A stretch of 64,000 nt of DNA from Galeopsis tetrahit (Eukaryota; Streptophyta; Magnoliopsida; Lamiales; Lamiaceae): positions 59,305,808 to 59,369,807 of the forward strand of contig OY776130.1 in NCBI GenBank assembly GCA_963675135.1, given 5' to 3'. Every line of letters starts with the position of its first letter. Position 1 is the stretch's first letter. Position numbers and translations under genes: made by a program. The notes beneath the pieces are model-generated. The model did not search any database, had not been told where the DNA came from, and saw only the letters and a list, made by a program, of their open reading frames with translations. Below are positions 1-10,804 of this stretch, one piece after another.

Positions 1-354
1 CTATACTTAATCTAAATAATATTTGATAGAAATAATTGTTATACTCTTAACATGCATTTGCGTACACCACATATATATAACATTGACAATTGGTGAGGAA
101 AGCAAAATATGCATATGAATAGACTTACCGTCACAATCATTACATCAATATACTTTAATTCTTATAATCATGCATAGGGAGAAATGACGGGGTCAAGGAT
201 ATATGAAACATTTTTAAGAAATTTATAACTTTTTATATATAATTTATTCATACACACGTACTATACATACATGAATATATAAAATTTGCATGAATGATGA
301 GGTTAAAGAATAGGTGTTTTTTCAAGAGATTATTAACCATACCATACAAAATCT
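1..354. other. AT-rich intergenic DNA
   Basis: No gene or repeat with recognisable ends is visible. Short open frames lack codon structure and homology that I can recognise. Confidence 0.5.
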
Positions 355-408
355 GCCCCCTAAGTGTGTGCTGATACATCCGCCCCCTAAGTGTGTGCTG
401 ATACATCC
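355..408. repeat. 27-bp exact tandem duplication
   Basis: Two perfect 27-bp copies lie side by side (355-381 and 382-408). Each contains the 18-bp motif that recurs inverted at 3094-3111. This looks like a duplicated terminal segment of the transposon that follows. Confidence 0.85.
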
Positions 409-1849
409 GCATTTTTTTTAAAAATTATTCCACTTGGTAATACAAAATTTCAGATGAATGGTCGATTATACCCCTTATTTGTTAATAGATTTTTTATTTT
501 CGTTTCATCCGCCCCTTTTCATATTGTCAATACAAATTATAAGGTAAATTGTCTCTTATACCCTTCATTCCACTTTAGTTTTAGATTTTTTTGAAGTTGT
601 CACAGCCGGTCTTCTCATTCTTTTCATGTCAGTCGTCTTCTCACCTTCCACCCCATTTTGAAATTCAAATACAGATGTAATCTTCATCTCTTCTCAAATT
701 TTCGTCGTCTCCTTCTACTCCTCGCCACCCCGTCGATCCTCCCCATGCCTCGCGCCGCCGCCCCTCCCACACCTCCGATTATCCGCAAGAAGTCGAAGAG
801 CAGTCACGATGGAGTCTTGATCTTCGCGGAGTCGAGGTCGATCTGTTCGGCGCCGGAGAGATCGACGAAGACGAGGCTCTCGAGGTCCGGTCACGAACGC
901 AGTAGATCGTTCGTCGGAGTAGATCCGAGTTATGGAAGAAGAAGCGGCCTGATGAAGCAGATCTGATCTTTTTTCTGGCCGGAATATTGTTGAGACGAAG
1001 AAGGAGTTCAGGCTCGTTCGCCGGAGTAGATCGTCTTCTCCGATCTGCCCCGTCAAGGTGCTCGTCTTCTCCGATCTTTGCCGCTCGCATGATGGCGGAG
1101 TAGATCTAGGGTTTTCTGAAAATAAGTTTTCTCCTATTTCTTCCTACGCATTTTCCAACTTGATTATATATGCTAGAAATGCTAGAAATATTTTTGGAGT
1201 GGGAATTACAGGTAAGCCCTTCCTTCTCTCTTCTACGGATCTGTTTTCGGTACACCATCTATGGATTTGCTTATTTGATTGTAATTCCAATTAACTTTAT
1301 CGATCTGAGCTGTAAATTCTGGGTCTGATTTTTTTGAAGCTTTCTCTCAAGTCCCAGATCTATGAGAACATAGTTTTTTACTCTATTTTCAAAAAAGCTT
1401 TTAATACATTGTTTATTTTTAATTAAAAAAAAGTTTTAAATTCGAGAGAGTCGCTTATGGTAGTTAAATGTTGTTCCAATAGTATTTAATTTTTTCTCAA
1501 TATGTAATAATTAATATAGTATTTTTCGAGTTGTTGTGAATGGAAGGTGAATTATTTGGACAAATTTGGTTCTTGATTGTATATAAGTTTGAACTATTGT
1601 GCTTATGTCATTATCTAAGTATAATTAGTTTGAGCTCTTTGTTTAAGTTGACTGCCTTAAATTATTAAAATTTTGAATTGAACATGTGGTATTTACTGTT
1701 CATTTCTGGAAGAATAGTGTTATTACTGATGTGATTTGATCTAATTTCTCTACCTATTGGGAATAGACTTCAACCACTTTTGGTAGTTCGTAGATCATTT
1801 TATTGTGTGATCTAATGCAAGTGATATTTTTGTCTAATATTGTTAGTGT

Positions 1850-2480
1850 TCAATATAACTATATTCAATGTATATATCGGATGTTCAATAATTATGTAAA
1901 TGTTCAATATGAATGGAATTATGTAGATATTCAATAATTATGTAAATGTTCAATATGAAATTATGTACATGTTCAATAATTATGTAAATATTCAATATAC
2001 TTATTGATATTCTCAAGTGGTTAGAGCACCACTACCTAGGCCTTAGATCCTGGGTTCGAGTCATGGGGGAGGGAAAAAAGGGATGGGTATTTAATGTAAT
2101 TCAAAAAAAAAAAAAAAAAATTGAAGAAAAGTTGATAGAAAAATATATTATAATAATTAATTAATATATAATTAAAAATAAAAAATTTGACGTAATTTTT
2201 GAAAAAAAATTCTGAATAAAAAATTAAAAACTAAAAAAATCAAGTAAATTCTGATTTAAAAAATTGAATTAAAAAAATTGTGTGAATTAAAAATTTTAAA
2301 AAATCTGAATAATAATTTTAAAATAAAAATTTGGAGTCAAAATATAAATAAAAAATTTGAATAAATGTAATTTGAACACAAAATGTTCAATATACTTATT
2401 GATGTACAATAATTATGTAAATGTTCAAAATACTTATCGATGTAAATGTTCAATATACTTATTGTTGTACAATATATATA
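1850..2480. repeat. Imperfect 'atgttcaata' satellite-like repeats
   Basis: Variants of a roughly 20-bp unit containing atgttcaata and attatgtaaa recur many times at 1850-2000 and again at 2380-2480. The SINE at 2005-2120 separates the two blocks, so it probably inserted into one array. Confidence 0.6.
2005..2120 (+). mobile_element. tRNA-derived SINE
   Basis: A tRNA-like head carries an A-box-like element at 2018-2028 (TGGTTAGAGCA) and a B-box-like element at 2053-2063 (GGTTCGAGTCA) about 25 bp apart. A short body and an 18-base poly(A) run ending near 2120 follow. Internal pol III boxes plus a poly(A) tail are the mark of a plant SINE. The cloverleaf is not complete, so it is not a functional tRNA gene. 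Target-site duplications are not obvious. Confidence 0.65.
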
Positions 2481-2965
2481 ATTACTATTAATTAAAATCT
2501 GAATATAAAATCTTAATAAAAAAGATTAAATTAATAAAATTTAATAAAAAAGTTTGAGTTAAGTTGATAGAAAAATCCAATATATATAATTACAATTAAT
2601 TAAAATCTTAATAAAGAAATTGAATTAATAAAATATGATTTGACAAGTTAAAGTCAAAAGACTTTTGAGTAAGGAGAGATAAAACTATATTATTCTAATT
2701 AGTTAATATATAATTAAAAATATTTTTTATATTAAAAAATAAAAATTTTGAATTTAAAATCAGAATAAAAAAAATTATTAAAAAAATTGACGTAATTTTT
2801 TTAAAAAAAAGTTCTGAACAAAAAAAAAATCTGAATAAAAAATTAAAAACTAAAAAAATCAAGTAAATTCTGATTTAATAAATTGTGTGAATTAAAAATT
2901 AAAAAAAAATCTAAATAATAATTTTTAAAAAATGGAGTAAAAGCAGAATAAAATATAAATAAAAA
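2145..2965. repeat. Diverged direct repeat of an AT-rich block
   Basis: About 200 bp at 2145-2365 is repeated with small indels at about 2690-2965. Shared words include ttgacgtaattttt, aaattaaaaactaaaaaaat and caagtaaattctgattta. It is an internal duplication of transposon filler and has no coding content. Confidence 0.65.
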
Positions 2966-3111
2966 AATTGAAAGGTTTGAGTGAGAGAGGAGTAGTTGCA
3001 GATTGATAGGACTGATTCTTGAGTTTGAAAATTGAAGGGCTCATTGGTCTTTACAACTCCCCAAATTGTATCTCCTCACACTTTTTTAATCACATGTATC
3101 AGCACACACTT

Positions 3112-3729
3112 AAAGACTCTCAATTGTACAAGAGAAAACTTTGCCCTTTTTTCAACTACATAATGGCGAGAGTTACATATATTATTGTAAGGTATGAGTT
3201 ACAAATATTAATGTTTGATTAAAGTGTAAGTAATAAGGGTTCTATTTCCATTATTTATAATTTATTTAAAATAGTTAATACTAGAAAAAAGTGAGAAAAA
3301 TACGGAGTATTACAGGCAGCATCCACAGCCGTCACCACCCCTCCAAAATATACTCAGAAAATAAAATTCAAAAAAAATTCAAAAAAAAAAATAAAAGTCT
3401 GACCAACCAATGTCGATCGATTGTGTCGACTGTAGAACATATGATCGCCTAAAATTTATCGACAAAAAACATTTTTATTGACAACATTGTATTGAAAAAA
3501 TCGACAAAAAATGTCGACCATAATGTTTTTTGTCGACATTCCTTGTCGAATTAAAAAATAAAATAAAAAATACTTCGTACCTGTTATAGAAAATGCGGAA
3601 AAAAACCTTGAGAAGACGGCGCGGTGGGGACGACCGATGGGGAGAGAGGAGGGCGGCGGCGGCAATGAAAATTATGTTTAGTCGCTATTATTTTGATCAA
3701 TGACATGTTCTATCTTATCATTGCTTAAA
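3112..3729. other. Intergenic; cluster of GTCGAC palindromes
   Basis: No gene is supported. Between 3410 and 3545 the words gtcgac and tcgacaaaaaa recur in both orientations (for example 3460-3476 against 3523-3538) and could fold into a hairpin. Such subterminal arrays occur in some DNA transposons, but no ends were identified. Confidence 0.4.
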
Positions 3730-3740
3730 CTAGTTTTTTG

Positions 3741-3757
3741 CCCGTACATTGCACGGG
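3741..3757 (-). terminator. Helitron 3' hairpin
   Basis: The 17-bp near-palindrome CCCGT...ACGGG lies 7 bp inside the terminal CTAG of the Helitron, where the replication-terminating hairpin of Helitrons is expected. One mismatch interrupts the stem. Confidence 0.7.
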
Positions 3758-5479
3758 ACTGGTGTAATTTTATTTTATGTAATTTATAAAATCATCGTCA
3801 ATTTTTTTGACCAAGCACGATTTCTCAATAAATTCCAAAATTCAAAAAAAAAAAAAAAAAAGCATTCCTAACAACACAATTTTCTTCCATGAAGTGTTGG
3901 TAAATTAAAAATATTAAGTTGGACAAATTAAAAGTGAATTATTTCGTAATTAGTGGAGACTATTGCTTTTCCAGCCCAATTTTTTTCATTTCATTTTTAT
4001 GATTTAATTTAGCAAAACTTAGCATACTCGTGAGCAACGTTAAAACCTTTACTTTCCTCATCAAAATTCTTCCCCACAACATTAGAGGCTCCGTCGCCTT
4101 CCTGACTTTCCCTTTAAAATCAATAGTGCTTCTCAACATCCTTTGCTCCCTAATAATGATGTGTTGGAAAATAAAAATTGAAGTCTTAACATACTCCACA
4201 TAATTTAAATGATAGAAATATATGAAAATCAATTGCACAAACAATTTCCTTAATACTAAACAATATGTTAATCTAATTAAAGTATAGAAGAATAAGAAGC
4301 TAAAACTTTTAATAATTTTTAATTGTGCAATCTTTTTGGAGCTCCCTCGCAGTATAAAAACTCATTTTCTCATTTTTCTTTATGCTCCTTTTTTAAAATA
4401 AAACAAAAAAGTAACGCATAATCCATCAACATTGACGTTAATTTTCATTGTACTTGAGATAGCGTGTCACCCAATTACCGAATGCAAATTTGACATTCTC
4501 ACTAAACACCATAAACAAATACCAAACACCAGTTATATCTATCGTAGTCGACAACTAAAAGTCTAAAACAGAATAAAATTTACACGGTGCATATGACACA
4601 AAACACCAAATGAGAAACTGAATGAGGTTTAGAAATGTTGTTACCTTGCTCCCCGAAAATGTCACTCTTACACTTCTTCTCCTTAGTACGTAGTAGCAGA
4701 GGTAAAAGGTGAATCAAGGGCAACCGACCATCCAAGAGCAATCCTTTAAAAGAGCATTAGCAATCACCAAAAATAACTAAAAAAATTTAATAATACATGT
4801 GAAGACATCAACTTTTTTTTTGTTGAATAAGATTTTTATCCCCTGGGTTATATATGCTTTAAAATGTTAGAAAATCAGAAATGGAACAGTTGCTTTCTTT
4901 TGATTAGTGAAAGAAAAAGTAGAAAGAAACAAATTACACCATGAAATCTCTTGATTTAAGAATCGAATAGAGCACATATTTTTTCTTGTATTGTCATTGA
5001 CATAGACATAATTGTTGATTGCTTCAAAGATGTAGAGTCACACAGATGGGAAAACAGAGAGACAATTGTGAGAGTTGGATTCGAAAATTGAATTTCTCAA
5101 CCATGGAAAGTACTGTAAAATAAATCAGTAAAGAATCAAAACTCGATAAATTAAATTGCAATCAAACCTGGATTTACAGTAGTGAAAATTGGTTTCACAA
5201 TGTAGAGATCAATGATCTGCAAATAATAAGGGAGAGAAGATTGATTAATAAACTAATTATTATTCTGAAAATGAAACTAAAGACGAAGATTCAGGGATCA
5301 TTCACATAAAAAAAAAATCATTAAATGGCCTTGCCCAACGTAACACAAACTAATACTCATAAGATACAAACAAAAAACCAAAAAAACTAAACAACATGAA
5401 ACTCATATCTTTAATTTTAGAATAATCAATATATGGAGAACTAACAACCAAGTAAAAGAAGCAAGCAATAGAGCATTAA

Positions 5480-5655
5480 AACCTTGAGAAGTTTCTTAGA
5501 ATCAAATGAGTCCTTTTCCGAAGAGCTCTCAACTTTCTTTTTGGGAACCTTCTTCGCAGGCTTGGTCTCACACTTTTTTTACCTCTACCTTCTACTTCTT
5601 AGCACTCACAGTTTTCTTATCAATTGGTTCCTCTGCTCCTATCTTACCTAGTACA
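5480..5655 (-). pseudogene. Captured Lys/Ser-rich gene fragment
   Basis: The minus strand reads Lys-rich, low-complexity protein text such as KVPKKKVESSSEKDSFDSKK, broken by stop codons and frameshifts, with GT-like sites near its ends. Lys/Ser-rich tails of this kind occur in plant PDS5-like cohesin cofactors, but the match is too generic to name the donor. It lies inside the Helitron and is most simply a captured exon. A second piece at about 6200-6420 has the same style. Confidence 0.4.
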
Positions 5656-5744
5656 CAAAAGAAATGCATTAATCTTTGAACTAATCTTCAAACAACAGTT
5701 AATCTCCACACTCCTTTGAAGAAATAAGATATATCTCTAACACA

Positions 5745-6020
5745 AAAATGTGCTCCACATCAACTAATAATTTAGTAATTTGGTCCTGGAATTCAGTATA
5801 TCTGGATATGTTTTGCTGCAGTTTAGACTTCAAACTATCAATTACAGTTATCTTTTCACTTAGAGAACTTTTCAAGTTTTTTCAATCTTGAACAAACCCC
5901 TTGCGCTTTTTTACTGCCATGGATAACTTCTCCTTTAGTAAAGCACATCTCTCATTCAATTGTTCAAGGCTTTTCTGCATAACAACCTTCTCATCCTTCA
6001 GGGTATTAAATTTTTCAGTC
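5745..6020 (-). pseudogene. Captured coiled-coil gene fragment
   Basis: The minus strand encodes heptad-rich text including LNERCALLKEKLSMAVKK and LSEKITVIDSLKSKLQQNI, with an in-frame stop after GFVQD. The LKEKLSMAVKKxKGxVQD signature is typical of long plant coiled-coil proteins of the myosin-like, golgin-like or TPR-like type. No start, promoter or intact exon set is present. It is a captured, decayed exon inside the Helitron. Confidence 0.5.
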
Positions 6021-7754
6021 CTCGTATTCATGAAAAATAAATCTGAAATTCAAAGAAAAATGACAAATCAAATATATAAAGAAAAAGAAAAAAATTCAAC
6101 CAAACATAGATAAACACCTTAAATAATTCAACAACGAAAAAAAAGAAACCAAACCACACCCAAAAGAAGGGACGTGAACAACAAAACACAAAAAATGAAT
6201 CAAGTCAATAATTGTTGTAAAAAAAAAAACTTTCTTCGAGGGCTTGGTGGGAGTAGCGACAACAGCTGCTTCAACCTATAAAAAAAATCACCACCTTGGA
6301 GACAATTAAAAAAAAATCCAAAATCTAACAATACAATTAGATTATCATACACACAACTTACTTCTGAGAGTAGGCAATGTTTGGGCATTACTTTATCAAC
6401 CTCCATCGGAAGAACTACCTGCCTAAATAATTACCAAAATCAAATGAACGTCGGGAATAAGATTTCCAAACAAAAACATGGCAGAGGAAAAATCAAATTA
6501 AACAAAAATTGCATGTGCTCTTCGTATGTATTATCCAAGTAGTTTCTTGTGCCCATATTCTCTTCACCTCAGAATAAATTCTGACATATGAAAGAGACAA
6601 TTTACTTCTCAGGAAATAAATTGAAAATTTTCAAGACAGTTTGTATGTGCGTGTGCTTTTGAGGGAGTGACCTTGAAAATAATTACAACTAAAAGATTAT
6701 GAAAGGATGTACAAGGCTGCTACTGCATAATCGGATAGAAGAGCAATTCAGACCCATATTCCTGATTGGATTCTAGAAAGTATATTAGATAATATATTAC
6801 AACTGAGTGATGTCATTGAAAAGCTAATTGACACTGATAGTATATTTACGATTGTAATTCAAGAATTTTGCATAGCTTGTCTGATAAATAGTAGTATCAA
6901 ATGTTTACATTTAAATAGTAACAAATGTTTGAATTTTTAATTGAAATAGAAAATATTATGTTACCTATTTTTTTTCTTCAATTATCAATAATTGAAATAG
7001 AAAATATTATGTTTACATTTAAGTTCTTGAATTCCTATTATAAGGTTCCTAAATTAATTGAATCTTTCTAAAATAATTAGAAAATCAATAAATAAACAAT
7101 GCTTCTTTAAAAGAAAAGAATGGCTAAAAAGAAAAAGTTTGACACACACAACCAACCATATCAAATTCCACTCCAACCTTAAATTTGTTTCAGAACTCCT
7201 CCGATCTCAAATTGTTGTCCACTCCCATTGCGGTATACACAACTAACTATCAAATACTCTTTGTCTACAATTCCCACGCCTCAAATTGAACAAATAACAC
7301 GGAATTGAAAAATTAACAAAAGTAATTAGATGAATACATGAGTAGGGGCATCAAGAGTGCATAGAACACGATAAAGAAATACATAAAATATTAATATAAT
7401 ATCTATATGAAACTGGAATACCTGTGACGAACGCGCAATGAACACCCTCAACCTATAACTCAAAGAATCGTATAATTTTTTGACAGATGCCCTCCGGCGA
7501 ATTCTGACGATAGCACATTCGTCGTTCCAACGACTCTGCTACCGGAATGGACTTCCAAGGTAGAAACGGACATTCAAATAAATGTTTACTTCAAATGACT
7601 CTTCTAATTCTTATATGTGCGACTCTTCTCATTCTCCATTCCATTGTTTACTCTTAAATTAGGCATTTAATTATATTCTAATTTAATATAATAATCCATC
7701 TCATCGCCACATGTCAAATGTAGAAATGCCACGTGTCAGGAGTAGGAGAGCCAC

Positions 7755-8807
7755 GGGCGGACCTTAAGCTTGGCTAAGGTGGGCTATAGCCCACCCCATT
7801 TTCTTTTTTATTATATATATATAATATAAAAAAATGAATAAGGAGAAATTTTACTGTTTTTGCCATAGCAATTCGCGTGAAAATATTTAATGTAATTTAA
7901 TTTGTTTTGTGAAAATATCGTGTATAAAATAGAGAAACAAATTATAATTTTAGTTGAGAGATTTTTCAGATAAAGATTTAAAGAATTGAAATAATTTGAA
8001 GATAAAGTTACAATCTCAAATGCTTGAATTTAAATGGGCTTTAATATACTTTGTCTCAATAAATTAGAAAATATTGTATAACATTAAAGTAAATTAAATA
8101 TATTTATATATACACTATTATAAAAATTCACGAGTATTACCGTATTTGATTCATTTTCTTCAAGATTAGATTTCATTTTTCAAGACTTTTTTTATTTAAT
8201 TCATTTTATTAATTTTGCACTCCCTCCATTTTTATTACATGTCTTTATAGCTTTTAATAGAATCATGGAAAAGATTGGTGAGAAATTAATGGAGTAAAAT
8301 TGAGATATTATACTAAAAATTGACAAATATTATGAAAATAGTAAAAAAAATTAAAAAGGTTAAAAAATGGAGGAAGTATTTGATATTTTAATATGTAATG
8401 AATAATTATGTTATGCATTGTTATTTAATTTATTTTATTAATTTTGTGTTTGATGCTTGTATAAAGTTTGTACTGTATTTGACACTTCAAGTTACCATTG
8501 CTATCCGTCGGGTCGTTTTGCCCGGTTTGCTCTGATACCATGAAAGAATTTCGTCTCATCTAAAAGTCTGAACTTGTAGAGAGGTGGGGAATTAATTATT
8601 GTATATTAATTCCTAACAATTATCTATAAATATTATGATTGTTTATATTGAAAGAGAATTGTTTGAGAACATAATCCTATTATCATCTATGAATTATATA
8701 GGATAAAAAAAAATCGCAGAACATAATATATGTAAATAATTTTTTTTGCACTGTAATTTTTTTAGACTTTCAGCCCGCCCTAAATTTAAGTCCTGGCTCC
8801 GCCCTTG
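7755..8807. mobile_element. Nested element with GGGCGGA ends
   Basis: Both ends begin with GGGCGGA read inwards (7755 forward, 8804 reverse), resembling the ends of the hAT element at 19963-20570. The insertion is flanked on both sides by gccac (7750-7754 and 8808-8812). Removing it and one gccac copy restores a continuous Helitron 5' region. The 5-bp duplication is shorter than the 8 bp expected for hAT, so the class is uncertain. Inside lie a Stowaway-like MITE and a retrotransposon primer-binding motif (gctctgatacca at 8529-8540). Confidence 0.5.
8220..8376. mobile_element. Stowaway-like MITE, nested
   Basis: It begins CTCCCTCCATTTTT and ends with the imperfect reverse complement AAAAAATGGAGGAAG followed by TA. 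Size and ends fit the Stowaway (Tc1/mariner) family. It sits inside the nested element at 7755-8807. Confidence 0.6.
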
Positions 8808-8908
8808 GCCACAATCCTCCTTTTATATATATAGATTTGATTTTTTTTTTTTTCCATTCCTAACCCTACATATGAACGGCTCTCTTTGGTTTTCCATTCT
8901 ATTCTAAT

Positions 8909-8917
8909 TATATATAA
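8909..8917 (+). promoter_or_regulatory. Probable TATA box of the GH17-X8 gene
   Basis: TATATATAA lies about 100 bp upstream of the chosen ATG at 9016, in a suitable position for a core promoter with a short 5' leader. The Helitron end at 8835 lies only about 75 bp further upstream, so the Helitron now forms the distal promoter. Confidence 0.5.
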
Positions 8918-9015
8918 CACCACATATCTCCAACATTTGTGAGTGTTGCATGTAAAATTAATCAAATGAATTCTTAACATCCACCAATCAGGCCAATCAA
9001 CTGAGGCTCGCTCAA

Positions 9016-10578
9016 ATGCCGGCCACGATGATTCATGTTGCATGGATTGTGGTGGTTTTTTTGGCAATGGCAAACACCACAGAAGGTGTAATAGGTATGA
9101 ATTGGGGAAGGATTAGTGCTCAGAGGTTGCTTCCAACACAGGTGGTGGATCTCCTGTTACAGAATGGTATCAAACATGCAAGAATCTTTACTTCGGAGTT
9201 AGACATTTTGGCGGCCTTCGCCGGAACTGGAATTAACCTCACAATCGGCATCACTGATCCCTCCATGTTTGCTTCTAATACCAAAGCAGCAAAAGGTTGG
9301 ATTAAATGGAAAGCTCAATATTTCACCGCGGCCAATGTCGGGTATGTGTGCCGTGACATAATAATAATAATAATAATGCATGATATATAATGATAGATTC
9401 TTTTGCATTGCAGGCGTGTAATTATTGGTGAAACGATTTTTACCAGGGGATTAGAGGACAAACTGGTACTTGAGAATGGAATAAAATCTCTGAAGAATGT
9501 CCAGAATTCTCTGGATGACTTAGGATATGATTATATCAAGGCCACCGTTACCCATGGTATTGACGTGTTTAAGAAAAATTTCTCGAAACCATCCGAGGCT
9601 GAATTCGTGGACGAGATCAAGGACCAAATGATCGACGTTGTGCGTTTCTTGGAGGCGCACGATTCTCCGTTTCTATTGAATATGTTTCCAATCTCCGACA
9701 CGGCTTGGCTTAATTTTAATCCGTCTTTCGCGTTTCCCGACAACAAATCCGAGCACGTTGTGACAGACGTGAACGGGGCCGTATACACCAACACTTTTGA
9801 ATTCTTGTTCGATTCCTTCGTCTGGGCCTTAAAAAAAATTGAATCATCCAAGTTGCACATAGCCATCAGCCAAGTCGGTTGGCCGACAGACGGCTACCCA
9901 GGCGCCAACGCCACAGCAGCGGAGCGTTTCTTCAAAGGCTTGCTCCCGATGGTGGTGAGCAACAAGGGGACCCCAATGCGACCCGGGGCACCCATTGATA
10001 TCTTCGTACATGCTCTGGCTGACGAACATAAAATGCCTTTATACTTTAATTACCCTTTCACGCGCCACTGGGGCATTTATCGCTCCAACGGGTTGCCAAA
10101 GTACAAGGTCGATCTATCGGGACAGGGCCGTGACATTTACCCGACTGAAGTGAAGGGAATCATGCGCATGCCACAACGGTGGTGCGTGTTCAACAGGAAC
10201 ATGACAGATTGGCAAAAGGTGCAGTCCCAATTCGAAAATGCATGCAAGACAGCCGATTGCACCTCAATGTCTCCCGGGGGATCATGTAGTAGACTCACTT
10301 ACGACCAGAATATCACGTACGCGTTCAATGCTATGTTTCAGCATTTCTTTCAAGACGAGAAAGCCTGCAATTTTGGCGGGTTGGGGTACGTCTCAGTGGA
10401 GGACCCATCCACCCCTGAGTGTTTGTTCCCTGTGGAGGTGGTAAAAGGTCAGCAAGTCAATTATATGCCACCTTCGGTTACTACAACTTCATTCGCAAAA
10501 CGACTTCATCAGAGCCCTGAATACGCAATCTTTCTTGCGTTTTTGCTTTCAATCATCGCCACTTTCATCTGGGATTGA
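9016..10578 (+). CDS. Glucan endo-1,3-beta-glucosidase-like, GH17 + X8
   Basis: Exons 9016-9341 and 9414-10578 give 496 aa, with a GT-AG intron holding an (ATA)n run. An N-terminal signal peptide (about 25 residues) ends before IGMNWGR, the usual start of mature GH17 proteins. The GH17 domain spans to about residue 365. An X8/CBM43 domain with six cysteines (WC, AC, DC, SC, AC, EC) follows, then a hydrophobic tail suggesting a GPI-anchor signal. Family members cut or bind callose at the wall and plasmodesmata. Two catalytic motifs are altered. The nucleophile motif, normally GE(I/V)GWPT, reads SQVGWPTDG, with Gln encoded by CAA at 9871-9873. The acid/base motif, usually VGNEPF, reads IGETIF. 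The frame is otherwise intact, so this is probably a non-catalytic or very weak family member. ATG 9016 was chosen over 9028 because it keeps a full signal peptide. Confidence 0.85.
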
Positions 10579-10804
10579 TAGAGAGAATTGAGTTGTATCT
10601 ATAGCTGAGATATGAGTTGTGTAATCGCAGCAGGTAGAAAGATTTTTGTAAAGCTCGGACCATACTTAAATAAATTAGGGTCAAATTCAACAATTTTTCA
10701 CCAGAAAGTAAGCTATTGTAAAACTTCTAATCATTCAAGAAATAGCAAAATTTGACAGCAGTCAAGGCTACTCTGTTTTGTTCCAATTAGCAAAATTCTA
10801 ACCT

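Larger units (their letters stand above)
362..3111. mobile_element. Putative Mutator-like (MULE) element
   Basis: The 18-bp word at 362-379 (and again at 389-406) is found as its exact reverse complement at 3094-3111, which gives a candidate terminal inverted repeat pair 2.7 kb apart. Between them lies a GC-rich, gene-like patch (about 650-1300) of Ser/Arg/Pro-rich low-complexity codons, followed by very AT-rich filler. The same design is seen in the better-supported MULE at 15332-16361. I could not find a clean 9-bp target-site duplication, so the exact ends are uncertain. The GC-rich patch may be a captured 5' gene end. No transposase is visible. Confidence 0.45.
3730..8835 (-). mobile_element. 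Non-autonomous Helitron, gene fragments inside
   Basis: Read on the minus strand, the element starts with TCTATATATATAAAAGG at 8835, a typical plant Helitron 5' end. A CACGTGGCA motif follows once the nested insertion at 7755-8807 is subtracted. It ends with a hairpin (3741-3757) and CTAG at 3733-3730. The flanks are A before the 5' end and T after the 3' end, as expected for insertion between A and T without target duplication. No RepHel protein is visible, so it would have been moved in trans. It contains exon-like pieces of host genes on the minus strand at about 5480-6450. Length is 5,106 bp, or about 4.05 kb without the nested element. Confidence 0.7.

Noticed and set aside
658..1090. 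Overlapping proteins on both strands near 0.7-1.1 kb
   Set aside because: Low-complexity Ser/Arg text in several frames; looks like transposon cargo, not a maintained gene.
2011..2075. A tRNA gene
   Set aside because: A and B boxes are present, but the acceptor stem does not pair and a poly(A) tail follows; a SINE fits better.
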